A stretch of 18,062 bases of DNA, taken from positions 1 to 18,062 of the forward strand of contig JNEM01009904.1 of assembly GCA_000697335.1 (NCBI GenBank). The letters are read 5' to 3'. Positions within the stretch are counted from its first letter, which is position 1. Each line of letters begins with the position of its first letter. The notes below the pieces were generated by a model, which was not told where the DNA came from, did not search any database, and saw only the letters and a list, made by a program, of their open reading frames with translations. Source of the stretch: Conidiobolus incongruus B7586. Its lineage: Eukaryota > Entomophthoromycota > Entomophthoromycetes > Entomophthorales > Conidiobolaceae. Positions 9,962 through 18,062 of the stretch are shown piece after piece. The position numbers were made by a program, and so were the translations under genes.

Positions 9962-10420
9962 TTATTGACGATAATAACGATTGTAAATGATAATGCCACT
10001 GGCGATGACTGCGATAACTGTACCAACGATCAGAATCCCGTTGAGACCATCGCTAGATACCTTGGAATGAATCATACCTTGTAAAGCCCTGGCCTGAATA
10101 TTTTTTTCATCCTTACTCAGTACTAGATTATTCAAAGTTTTTGCTTGGGTATAGTTCCCCAACTGGTAGTGACCCAGAGCCTCGTAGTAGTGTAAAGTCT
10201 GTAAATATTCGGGATGTTTCTGCTTTAGATTATCAAGTATGCTGACCCAAGTTTCTTGGTCTTTCCTAGGACTGGTGCGAATGAGACCCCATGCGTAATT
10301 TAGTTGCACTTGAGCACTTCCTTGGTCCCCCTCCTTGTCGTAGGCCGCTTTCAACTCTTCGAGGTCTTCCGCCTTCAATGAGGAATGTACTTCGTTGGGA
10401 AATGGAAAAGACAAAGTCAT
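9962..10420 (-). CDS. FIS1: Mitochondrial fission protein FIS1
   Basis: This is a 152-residue tail-anchored outer-membrane protein that acts as adaptor for the dynamin-related GTPase in mitochondrial and peroxisomal fission. The cytosolic part is a TPR-like helical bundle. It contains the family hallmark NYAWGLI near residues 41-47 and a second TPR motif (HYYEALGHYQLGNYTQAKTL). A single C-terminal membrane segment at about 128-146 (GILIVGTVIAVIASGIIIY) is followed by the short basic tail NRYYRQ, as expected for outer-membrane tail anchors. The length matches yeast Fis1 (155). It has a single exon, and the ATG at 10420 gives the expected short N-terminal arm. It is divergent from the PC4 gene across 605 bp and convergent with the U4 snRNA gene. 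No TCCCATAA element is visible in its own sense orientation. Confidence 0.94.
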   Translation of the reverse strand: MTLSFPFPNEVHSSLKAEDLEELKAAYDKEGDQGSAQVQLNYAWGLIRTSPRKDQETWVSILDNLKQKHPEYLQTLHYYEALGHYQLGNYTQAKTLNNLVLSKDEKNIQARALQGMIHSKVSSDGLNGILIVGTVIAVIASGIIIYNRYYRQ

Positions 10421-10580
10421 AATTATTTTATATTTTAATTCTAGTCAAGGAATAATATATTCTAATATCAGATATTGAACTGATTTTAATGAAATTATTT
10501 GAAGTAGTCACTTAATTCAAATTTTCTTAATTACAATAATAAATTTACTTGAAAACCTTAAGAATTTAAATATCAGTTTG

Positions 10581-10603
10581 AGGCGATGACATCATCATGA
10601 CAT
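10581..10603. promoter_or_regulatory. Candidate bZIP-like element in FIS1/PC4 promoter
   Basis: The core contains TGACATCA and the repeated heptamer ATGACAT with an ATC spacer. It stands out from flanks made almost only of A and T. A transcription-factor site is inferred; the factor is unknown. Confidence 0.3.
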
Positions 10604-10938
10604 ACTCTAACTATTACATGATATTCAAACCATTTAAGTTTTATATTTTAATTATTCATTTCAAAAGTCTTAAATAAACCAATCATTTTAAGTTATTAAA
10701 AATATTTAATAAAATTATGCTCTGTTAATTATTGTTTTAAAGTTTTGGTTAATATAAAGTATAGGATTAAATTATTATGGTAATAACTTTTTAGGATTTT
10801 ACTATAATATTAGGCAAGAAATAAAATAAGATTATTATTAGAATTTAATTCCCAAATTATTTTTTTAGTATTAAAAAATGCTTGTATTTGAATTAAACAA
10901 ATTCATCCAATTTTTAAATATTCACACAATTAAAATAA

Positions 10939-10948
10939 TCCCATAAAT
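10939..10948 (+). promoter_or_regulatory. TCCCATAA upstream element, PC4 gene
   Basis: TCCCATAAAT lies about 78-87 bp upstream of the first ATG of the PC4 gene, in sense orientation. It is identical over ten bases to the copies before the aminopeptidase and RCL1 genes. Confidence 0.5.
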
Positions 10949-11025
10949 TTAATTCTTAACCCTTAATCCTCCTTTAACTATAAATTTTGATTATTTGATG
11001 ACACCAATTACATTAACAATTAAAA

Positions 11026-11561
11026 ATGAATTCGATGAAACAACTAACTACTAAAATCAATTTCAGACAGTTAAATAAATTAAACTTATTAGGTACTTTG
11101 CAAAATTTTAGTACTACTAGTTCTAAATCCAATATTAATGAAGATTTGAAAGATACCATGGTAAGTATTTTATAACCCTATCCAAAATTTTTGTTTACTA
11201 ATATCAAATTTAGTCTCGAACTGCTCAAGAATTTTACGAAGTTATTGTAATTCCACTCATAGAAATTTATCAATTTAAGATTTTAAGTTACTAATATTCA
11301 TATAGTTATCCGATAGTCGCAAATTAACTGTACGCAGTTGGAAAAATGAGATTAGAGTAGATATTAGGGAGTACGCAGTAAACGATAAGAGTAACAACGT
11401 ATTTCCCACCAAGAAAGGTAGGACTTGTGATGAATTATAATGATTAGTATTAATTTCAATTGTTAGGTATTTCTTTACCCTATGACCAGTGGCGTATTTT
11501 ATTAGACAATGCTGAAGATATTGAAAGAGCTATCGCTAAAGCTAAAGAAAATTCGAATTAA
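11026..11561 (+). CDS. PC4/Sub1 ssDNA-binding protein with mitochondrial presequence
   Basis: This is a four-exon gene: 11026-11160, 11214-11240, 11306-11417 and 11467-11561, giving 122 residues. Introns are 53, 65 and 49 bp. TACTAAT branch-like sites are clear in the first two. The PC4 fold covers about residues 51-115: RKLTVRSWKNEIRVDIREY, then KKGISLPYDQW, then DIERAI. These align with human PC4 and yeast Sub1. PC4 proteins bind single-stranded DNA and act as transcription coactivators. Residues 1-38 lack acidic residues, carry K5, K10, R14 and K18, and end in LQNFSTTSSK, which looks like a fungal mitochondrial presequence with a cleavage site. The second intron has two possible in-frame donors, GTTATT at 11241 or GTAATT at 11247; I chose the first because it avoids two extra residues. 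Met45 is the last codon of exon 1 and could start a shorter nuclear form. Confidence 0.85.
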
Positions 11562-11907
11562 TTTGAATTAGTTTTATTGCTAGTGCTTGAGATACTTAAT
11601 GAATTTATTATATTTTATCCTAGTTTTTATTATTATTTTAAATAAATTATCATTTTTAAATCCTAAAAATTTGTAGTTTAGTATTATTTTTGTTTAAATC
11701 AAATCTATCAAATCATCTCAATTTACCCTTTTCAAAGAATCCCATAAATTTATCATATTTTATTCAAAATTTTAAATTAATCGAATTTCATTTTTACATA
11801 AAATTAATTCACCACAGAATAGATTCAAAATAAATATAAATATCAAAAACTATAGATTATAAATAGAATATTATAATAATAAATTAATACATAAAAGTAT
11901 ATACACA
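11562..11907. other. Intergenic spacer PC4/RCL1
   Basis: This spacer is AT-rich with no gene visible. It holds the PC4 3' end and the RCL1 promoter, including TCCCATAAAT at 11740-11749. Confidence 0.6.
11740..11749 (+). promoter_or_regulatory. TCCCATAA upstream element, RCL1
   Basis: TCCCATAAAT lies about 159-168 bp upstream of the RCL1 ATG, in sense orientation. The flank GAA/AAT-TCCCATAAATTTA is close to that of the PC4 copy. Confidence 0.5.
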
Positions 11908-13101
11908 ATGTTAATAAAATTCACTACACATGAAGCATTCCGCCAGAGGTTGGTAATGGCCACTTTAAGTGGTAAAATTTTACGAATTGACAATATTAGA
12001 TCGGATGAGGACGAACCAGGTCTCAAAGGTACTCCTACCCAAAGCTCTAAAAATATTCTAAAATCCCAATACTAACATATAAATGAAATATGATATTAGA
12101 TTTCGAAGTCAATTTCCTCCGCCTTCTAGAAAAATTCACCAACGGATCTCATATAGAAATTAGTGTAACGGGTACATCTATCGTGTACAAACCAGGAGTG
12201 ATTGTCGGAGGCAAAATCAGTCACGATTGCGGTACTTCTAGAAGTATTGGTTACTTTTTGGAGCCAATTATCATGTTGGCACCATTCGCTAAGTACCCTA
12301 CCAATATTACTATTCAGGGTATTACTAATGATAATATGGACATTTCAGTAATTTTTTTTTGATTTATTAATGAATTATGAGGTATTAATAGTTGATTAGG
12401 TTGATTTATTGAGAGTTGCAACACTTCGTCAATTAAAACATTTCGGCTTATCGGACGGTGTCAGTTTGAAAATTTTGAAGAGGGGAGCTTCCCCTTTGGG
12501 AGGTGGTGAAATCAATTTTCAGTGCCCTATCGTCAGATCTTTGAAGCCTATTCAGTTCGTTGACGAGGGTAGAATTAAGAGAATTAGAGGGATTGCTTAT
12601 GCTACGAGAGTGTCGCCTCAAACCCCCAATCGTGTCATAGAGAGTGTACGTTCCGTGCTCAACCAGTTCATCCCAGATATTTACATTTATACTGATATTT
12701 ACAAAGGTAATGAATCTGGTAAATCGCCAGGCTACGGTTTGTCCTTAGTAGCCGAGAGCACGAGTGGGGTAAATCTCGCGTGCGAACTTTTCGCCGAGAA
12801 GGGTGAAACGCCCGAAGACTTAGGTATCCGCGTCGGTCGTATGTTACTCGACGAGATCCAAGACGGTGGGTGCGTCGACAGTTTGAACCAAACCCTAGCC
12901 CTCCTCTGGATGGTTCTCGGTCCTGAAGATGTGTCCAAACTCCGCATCGGCAAGTTAACACCCTTCTCCATCACGTTCCTACGAGATTTGCAGAAGTTTT
13001 TCAACGTTACATTTAAAATTACACCGGATTCCGAGAATTTAACGGTGATATTAACTTGTTTGGGTACAGGTTTCGTGAATGTCAACAAGAGAACCAACTA
13101 A
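11908..13101 (+). CDS. RCL1: RNA 3'-terminal phosphate cyclase-like protein RCL1
   Basis: This is a three-exon gene: 11908-12028, 12100-12347 and 12400-13101, giving 356 residues (human 373, yeast 367). Introns are 71 bp, with a perfect TACTAAC at 12070-12076, and 52 bp. RCL1 is a nucleolar factor that, with the GTPase Bms1, is needed for early cleavages of 18S pre-rRNA. Matching landmarks include FRQRLVMATLSGK, PGLKDFEVNF, the KRGASPLGGGEI region, KPIQFVDEGRIKRIRG, SGKSPGYGLSLVAE and GGCVDSLNQTLALL. The last replaces the histidine-bearing segment of true RtcA cyclases, as in other RCL1 proteins, so cyclase activity is not expected. The second exon junction restores DISVDLLRVATL, colinear with the human protein. 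The third exon becomes distinctly GC-richer toward 12750-12960. The gene ends about 200 bp from the convergent eIF4A-like gene. Confidence 0.95.
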
Positions 13102-13305
13102 ATTGTTATAGAATTTTTTTTTGTTTTTGTTATTGATACTATTTATTTATAAATTTAATAAAAATAATTAGGATAACTGTGTTTATTACAGCAATTTTCA
13201 ATTCAGATGGTTTATATTTTATTTAATTATTGATTTAATGAACATAACTCCCTTATCAATGAAAAATAATCAATAATAATAGTGTAAAATTTGGTTCATA
13301 AATAT

Positions 13306-14152
13306 TTACTTAAATCCTTCAATTCCATTTTCATTCCAATTATCCATCACAATCACTGGATTCTTTAATACACTGCGCACAAACTGAGCAACTTCGCCAT
13401 CGATAGAACTTGATAGCACCACAATCTGACAATTGTCTCCAATTTTGAGCATCAACTCATCGATCAAATATTTGAATCCCAACGAAAAGATCTCGTCCAA
13501 TTCATCTAATATCAAGACTTTCAACTGCTCCAACTCCAAAATTTTACGATTAACAAGATCGTAAACTCTACCGGGTGTCCCAATCTCAATATGGGCACCA
13601 TTAGTAAAATATTGCCAATCTTGAACTATGGAAGATCCACCACCAATGCAGACGTGACTTGCAACACCCATATTCCGACCGAGAGAATCCACAATCACTT
13701 GAATCTGTTGTGCCAGCCCTCTCATCGGAGCAAGTATCAACGCCTGCGACGAATTTTGTCTCATGTCAACAATTTGTAGAATTGGTATAGAATAAGTTAC
13801 AACTTTATCAACACCCGTAATAGCTTGAATGAAACAATCTGACCTCATCAAGATTGGAATGATGGCGCGTTGTTGTAATGTGGTGGGAGTATTAAATCTA
13901 AACTTTGGAATAAATACAACCCTTTATTATTATTATTTATTATTATTAATTACCCATAATTGTTGATATTCACAATCAATTGATTGCTTAAATCCATTGA
14001 TTCATATTCCAAAGTTTTTTGAAACCAATTATTCTAATTAAAAGTTAATATATCATTTATTACCAATTTCAATTCTTATTTACTTTTAATTGTAATGTTT
14101 GTAATTCATTATTATTATTATTATTATTGTTTAGGGTTGATGAATCTGTCAT
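13306..14152 (-). CDS. Truncated eIF4A-like pseudo-helicase (RecA1 domain only)
   Basis: This three-exon gene reads on the minus strand: 14152-14084, 14033-13954 and 13897-13306, giving 246 residues. Introns are 50 and 56 bp. Both interrupt the frame exactly where introns 2 and 3 of the nearby eIF4A do, and the middle exon is 80 bp in both genes. The protein aligns with eIF4A residues 1 to about 240 and stops at NGIEGFK, where eIF4A has LEGIKQF, the linker to the second RecA domain. ATPase motifs are altered: AITGVDKV (75-82) for [14 protein letters not shown] for PTRELA, DELD (181-184) for DEAD, and SSS (212-214) for SAT. TPGR and the Q-motif glutamine remain. An eight-Asn run (8-15) opens the protein. 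ATP hydrolysis is not expected. It may be a functional decoy or scaffold, or a young pseudogene; the full open frame favours the former. Confidence 0.8.
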
Positions 14153-14170
14153 GATATATTTACTAAATCA

Positions 14171-14193
14171 TTTAATTTAATTTAATTTAATTT
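14171..14193. repeat. Short TTTAA tandem repeat
   Basis: Four perfect TTTAA units are followed by TTT. This is a simple sequence of a kind common in this base composition. Confidence 0.8.
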
Positions 14194-14787
14194 GGTAAAT
14201 AGTTTTGAATTTATATTTTATTCAATTTATAGTAATTAAATTGAAATTTGGTTTTATGGTTTTTTATTTATTTATATAATAATAATAATAATAGTAATTT
14301 TTATTATAAAAAGTAAATCCAAATTTATTACCAATTTGTTTTTATAATTTTTTAAACAAAGGAATTTTTAATAATTAAGATATATATAAATCTTGATTAT
14401 ATTTTTATTAAATAGAGCTTTGAATCTTATTTGAATATAAAATATGCTATATATATTTATAATTATATTAATCGATATAAATTGGTCATACATATTAAAA
14501 ATTGTCTTTATTTTAGTATTTTTAATTTTGAATTATTATACCAGAATAACAATCTATAAAGAGGGATAGGTTTATTTTATATCACAAGTCAATTGGTTGT
14601 ATTAAAATTATTTCACTAAAAATTTTATATTAAGCACTACAGTGAATAAATACTATTAATTCTTTACATTATTTTTAAATTTGCTTTATATTATGATTTA
14701 ATAGCTAATCAATGAAAAATTGTATTATTATTATTATTATTTCAAAAATGATATTTTCAGGGTTATATTTAATATAGAATAATATTA

Positions 14788-14797
14788 TCCCATAATA
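14788..14797 (+). promoter_or_regulatory. TCCCATAA upstream element, TPR gene
   Basis: TCCCATAATA lies about 131-140 bp upstream of the TPR protein ATG, in sense orientation. Confidence 0.45.
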
Positions 14798-14927
14798 ACT
14801 AGTATACAATTAAATTAAATTTTACTTGGTTTAAATTTATAAAATTTAGCAGTCAACAAATTTAATACTCATCATTTAATAAAAGCACCAAATAATTTAA
14901 ATAAATATAAAAAATTCAATCTAAAAA

Positions 14928-15936
14928 ATGTCTTCAAGACCTTTTCAATCCGTCCAAGGTCTAGAACTATTCAAACTAGCAGGGGAAGCAGTCGAAAAAA
15001 AAGATTTATCTTTAGCCTTACAGTACTTCGACGAAATTATCTTCCGAACGAAGGGTAAGAGTCCGTTACCACTATTAAGTCGAGCTACTTGCTATACCGA
15101 GTTGAAGCAATTCCATGATTGTATCAAAGACTGTGAAGCGATTTTGAAGTTACCCAATATTCCAATTCAGGAAGATTTGGTGAAAGGGTCGACTACATCA
15201 CATTCCGCAGCGTATTCCAGATTGAATAACGCTTACAAGGAGTTAAATATGACAGAGAAGGCTGGTGAGGCTTTGAAGAAGCGCGCGGATTTAGAGAATC
15301 AGGCTCGTAAGGAAGCTTACGAGAGGAATAAAAAGATTATCGAGACTGAGGGCCCAAAAATTCAGGAGATTCATGAGGATGAGGATGAGGAGGATAAGAA
15401 ATTTGATATGGAATTACAAAAGAAAATTAAGGAGTTTAAAACGAGGGGTAAGGAGTTGTTCCAGAAGAAGAGGTATGATGATGCTATCAAAGTTTACAAA
15501 TTGGCACTTCAGTTGGATGAGGAAGATCATATTCTACACAGTAATTTGTCGGGATGTTACATTCAAATGGAGAAGTTTGATGATGCTTTATACCACGCCA
15601 ACGAATGTGTAAGAATTAATGGTCAATGGGCTAAAGGCTATTATAGACAAGGTAATACTTATTATAATTAGTGCTATATTTATATATTAAATCCTTTGTT
15701 TAGGTTGCGCCTTAATGGGCAAACAAGAATACAAACTAGCTTACGACTGTTTTGTATTAGCCAACAAAATCGAGCCCAAAGATCCCCTTATTCTGAAGGA
15801 GATGCAAGCTGCTAAAAAATTGAGTCCAGGTATTTTAAATCACATTATGGATCACTCCCAAAGTATGATAGGTGTGATTGTTGTCATACTCGCTACCCTA
15901 TACTTGTCGGGGTTGTTAAATCAGTTTTTACCTTAG
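14928..15936 (+). CDS. Tail-anchored TPR co-chaperone-like protein
   Basis: This is a two-exon gene: 14928-15651 and 15704-15936, with a 52-bp intron, giving 318 residues. It contains two TPR blocks (about 10-120 and 165-270) separated by a highly charged helix (about 125-165, with the acidic run EDEDEEDKKFD). One hydrophobic segment (296-313) lies at the extreme C-terminus, so the protein should be a tail-anchored membrane protein with the TPRs in the cytosol. The second TPR block resembles Hsp70/Hsp90-binding clamps. K171, N206, K236 and R240 are present, but the first clamp asparagine is replaced by K175. It is not Tom70, whose anchor is N-terminal, nor FIS1. The short tail NQFLP after the anchor has no basic residue, which leans toward the ER rather than mitochondria. 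A chaperone-docking role at a membrane is inferred, and I do not recognise a specific orthologue. Confidence 0.85.
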
Positions 15937-16142
15937 GTTTAAAATTAAATAATTAGAATTATATAATTTTCAATATTGGTATTAATTTGATTATACAATT
16001 TGATATAAATTCGTTCATTGAGAATCTTTTGATCATTTTAAATTTATCATTAGACCTATTTTTTATCCAATATTTCAATTATAGTAATTTCAAAATATTA
16101 AATTAAAATATAAACTAAAAAGTTTTATTGACTACTGTAAAT

Positions 16143-16860
16143 GTTTAAAGTAAGATTTTTTGAATCTGAGTGTCTTGATATATTCCAGTGTCTAAATAAT
16201 AATTGACTGAGTATTTACTTAACAAATACTGAAGGTGTGCACCCTGCATTGCACGCTGTTTGAACGAAATATCTTCATTAAAATGCACGATAAGTTTCAC
16301 TGGACAGATTATTTCAGATTTCAAGCTACTATTATCTATTAGTGTATTTCTGTGAAAAGTTTCTCCAAGCACTTTCTTGCCATCATAATCACCAGTTCAT
16401 TGGCCAAATTCCATAGTTAGATGAGTGAATCTTCACACAATTTACATACTCGGTCTGTGAAAAGTTTAAAATCAATCATAAGGACATAGTAAACTTAAGT
16501 ACTATGATTATGATAAGCATAACTCGTCTCATTATCAATCCTTTTGGCCATTGAGTATTCATGATTTTTGCTAACTTTCTAAGTGTGCTGACTAACGCCT
16601 ACTTTCAAACATTCTCTTCAATATTTCTCGAATCGCTTACATTTTAACAGTTTGCCTCCCTTTCCAGTGTTGTGTTAGAAATCATTTCAAGATAATTAAA
16701 ACCAGTGGAACGAATCATCATAAAAGCGAATTTGGTATCATCGAAAATTTCTTTAGAATGTTCAGTAGTTAACATATTAATATATTCACAATAGTCAAAT
16801 AGTTGGGAGGTTGCAGTATAATCATCCAGAATTGGAAAAAAATTTTTCACAAAATAATTT
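16143..16860 (-). pseudogene. Unidentified coding-like stretch, probably a gene relic
   Basis: This block is clearly less AT-rich than its flanks and reads best on the minus strand. The first open segment (about 16860-16644) encodes a helical, acidic stretch with FFPILDDYTATSQLFDYCEY and FAFMMIRSTGFNYLEMIS. The last one (about 16394-16143) contains DYDGKKVLGETF and IICPVKLIVHFNEDISFKQR. The first segment has no good ATG, although CACAG just upstream could be a splice acceptor. The middle contains short open pieces in different frames, and several interruptions remain even when introns are allowed. It may be a decayed host gene or a multi-exon gene I cannot assemble. I do not recognise the family. 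Confidence 0.35.
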
Positions 16861-18062
16861 CGTTTTTAACTGTGATATATTATTAACGATCTAACAATTT
16901 TTAAAATGAAATAACATCATTAATTTGGTTATTATCTGATATTTATAATGACTTTCTTGTTGAAATTTTTACCATATTTTATATAATTGAAAAGGTAATA
17001 TGACTAGAAAAAGGATATTATCAAGTCCAATTTCAACTCTAATGAGTTCTATCCTTTTATTGAAATTTTTTATCATATTTATTCTGTTAATCAAAATATG
17101 TTCATTCTATCGATTATCCTCTAATTCATCATAAATTTGAAATTTATAGTATCATATTAGAAAGGTGTTTTAATATGAATATTCATATTGATATTCCTAA
17201 ATCAACTTATATTAAAATTATGTAATTTAGTTGAAAATATTATGAATAATATCATGATTTTCAATGAATTGAATCGTTTCAAAATCAAATTAACCTTAAT
17301 TTGACAAATTTGTTGAAATATTAAGATTTGTTCATAATTATGAAATATTGAAAATACCCTCAAATTAAATAGTTTGGATAAAATTATATTTTTTTAACTC
17401 ATAAAAATATTTACATGAATGAAAGTATTAATTATCAAGTTAGTTGATAATAAAAATAATATAATATTAATTATTATTAAGAGTTTATTTCAAAAATAAT
17501 AAAAAAATATGATTAAAAATTTTAATAAGAAACTTATTAATTTTTAAAAAATCCAATAATTAAAATTACTTTGTTAATATATTTCAAAGTAGCTATTATG
17601 AAAAAATTAATATAATTATTACTTGAATATATAATTTTAAAACATTGGTAATAGTAAATTATTTTATTTTAAAAAATATTATTTTAATTAAACTTTGAAA
17701 TATTAAAAATTATAATTTTTTTTGATATTAATATAACTAATAATATATTAGTTTTTTATGTTAAGTTTGAAATAAGTCTTTAAGGATTATAATAATCAAA
17801 TAATTAAAATCAAATATCATTTTACACATGTTAAATTAGAATATTTTATATTTAAAAGAATTCTAATTGATTTCAAAAATAAATTATAATTTTAATAGAA
17901 AAATTTTAAAATTTATAATTGTAAATAATAATCATAGTATTAATCGATTTAATTGCCTTTATTGAAACTTAATTCTGGATAACAATTTTATAATGAATTA
18001 TATATTCTTTATTTAGTATATATTAAAATTCTACAACATTTATTATAAATTTTAATATATCA
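16861..18062. other. AT-rich terminal spacer
   Basis: No gene is visible. Two similar 23-bp stretches containing TTGAAATTTTT (about 16959 and 17060) and an AAAAGGATA/TATCCTTTT inverted pair occur near 17010-17060. A perfect TTAATAAG-AAA-CTTATTAA palindrome lies at 17522-17540. At this base composition none of these is compelling. Confidence 0.55.

Larger units (their letters stand above)
10421..11025. other. Divergent promoter region FIS1/PC4
   Basis: This AT-rich region is shared by two divergent genes. It contains one conspicuously GC-richer patch, 10581-10603, where ATGACAT occurs twice (10586-10592 and 10597-10603) around a TGACATCA core resembling a bZIP/CRE-like half-site pair. It also contains a TCCCATAAAT element at 10939-10948, oriented toward the PC4 gene. 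Confidence 0.5.
14153..14927. other. Divergent spacer eIF4A-like/TPR gene
   Basis: This AT-rich region lies between divergent starts. It contains simple repeats (TTTAA-type at 14171-14193 and AAT-type at 14277-14293) and, near the TPR gene, TCCCATAATA at 14788-14797. No RNA gene or coding signal is seen. The eIF4A-like side has no TCCCATAA element. Confidence 0.55.

Noticed and set aside
10565-10605. Possible C/D box snoRNA on the minus strand (ATGATGA and CTGA)
   Set aside because: The two boxes are under 20 nt apart, with no terminal stem and no evident guide region.
12668-13097. Two minus-strand open frames inside RCL1
   Set aside because: They are antisense to a well-conserved RCL1 exon whose locally higher GC content removes stops from the other strand.
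13953-13959. An eighth CCCATAA, on the plus strand
   Set aside because: It lies inside the eIF4A-like gene across a splice donor (GG|GTAATT on the minus strand), so coding and splice constraints explain it.
16400-16490. Weak resemblance of the middle of the relic to uracil phosphoribosyltransferase (DFKLFTDRVCKL)
   Set aside because: The match is a dozen residues, and the following open segment does not look like the phosphoribosyl-binding region of that family.
1-18062. tRNA, rRNA, CRISPR, transposon or virus-like elements
   Set aside because: I looked for B-box-like GGTTCGA, terminal inverted repeats, polymerase or transposase motifs and regular spacer arrays and found none.

Overview
The window looks like nuclear DNA from a very AT-rich, intron-bearing eukaryote, most probably a fungus. 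The coding blocks are ordinary eukaryotic housekeeping genes. The noncoding DNA is roughly 80% A+T. I could reconstruct eleven short spliceosomal introns (49-71 bp), several with a yeast-like branch site (TACTAAC in RCL1, TACTAAT in the PC4 gene, TATTAAC in eIF4A). The mitochondrial S13 protein resembles fungal Sws2, FIS1 has the fungal-type NYAWGLI stretch, and a U4 snRNA gene is closer to budding-yeast U4 than to human U4 in the segments that pair with U6. I cannot place the organism below fungus.

Layout from left to right: an AT-rich spacer with no recognisable gene (1-1956); an M1 aminopeptidase with an unusual Gly-Lys repeat at its N-terminus (+, 1957-4836); nuclear-encoded mitochondrial ribosomal protein S13 (+, 5378-5773); the splicing factor BUD31 (-, 6082-6525); eIF4A with three introns (+, 7186-8568); a U4 snRNA gene (+, about 9531-9730); the mitochondrial fission adaptor FIS1 (-, 9962-10420); a PC4/Sub1 ssDNA-binding protein that begins with a mitochondrial-type presequence (+, 11026-11561, four exons); the 18S rRNA processing factor RCL1 (+, 11908-13101, three exons); a truncated eIF4A-derived pseudo-helicase (-, 13306-14152, three exons); a tail-anchored TPR protein (+, 14928-15936, two exons); an unidentified, coding-like but interrupted stretch (-, about 16143-16860); and an AT-rich tail.

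The genes fall into two themes, RNA processing and translation (BUD31, U4, eIF4A, RCL1) and mitochondria or membrane adaptors (S13, FIS1, the PC4 protein, the TPR protein). They look like independent single-gene units, not an operon or a mobile island. I see no tRNA, rRNA, CRISPR array, transposon or virus-like element.

The most interesting points are: (1) an eIF4A-derived gene that keeps two ancestral intron positions and a full open frame while its ATPase motifs are altered and it ends at the inter-domain linker; (2) a recurring TCCCATAA element in sense orientation upstream of six genes, including the U4 gene, with a one-base variant upstream of BUD31; (3) a PC4 protein that may be dually targeted through alternative starts; (4) a U4 snRNA whose U6-pairing region appears longer than in yeast.
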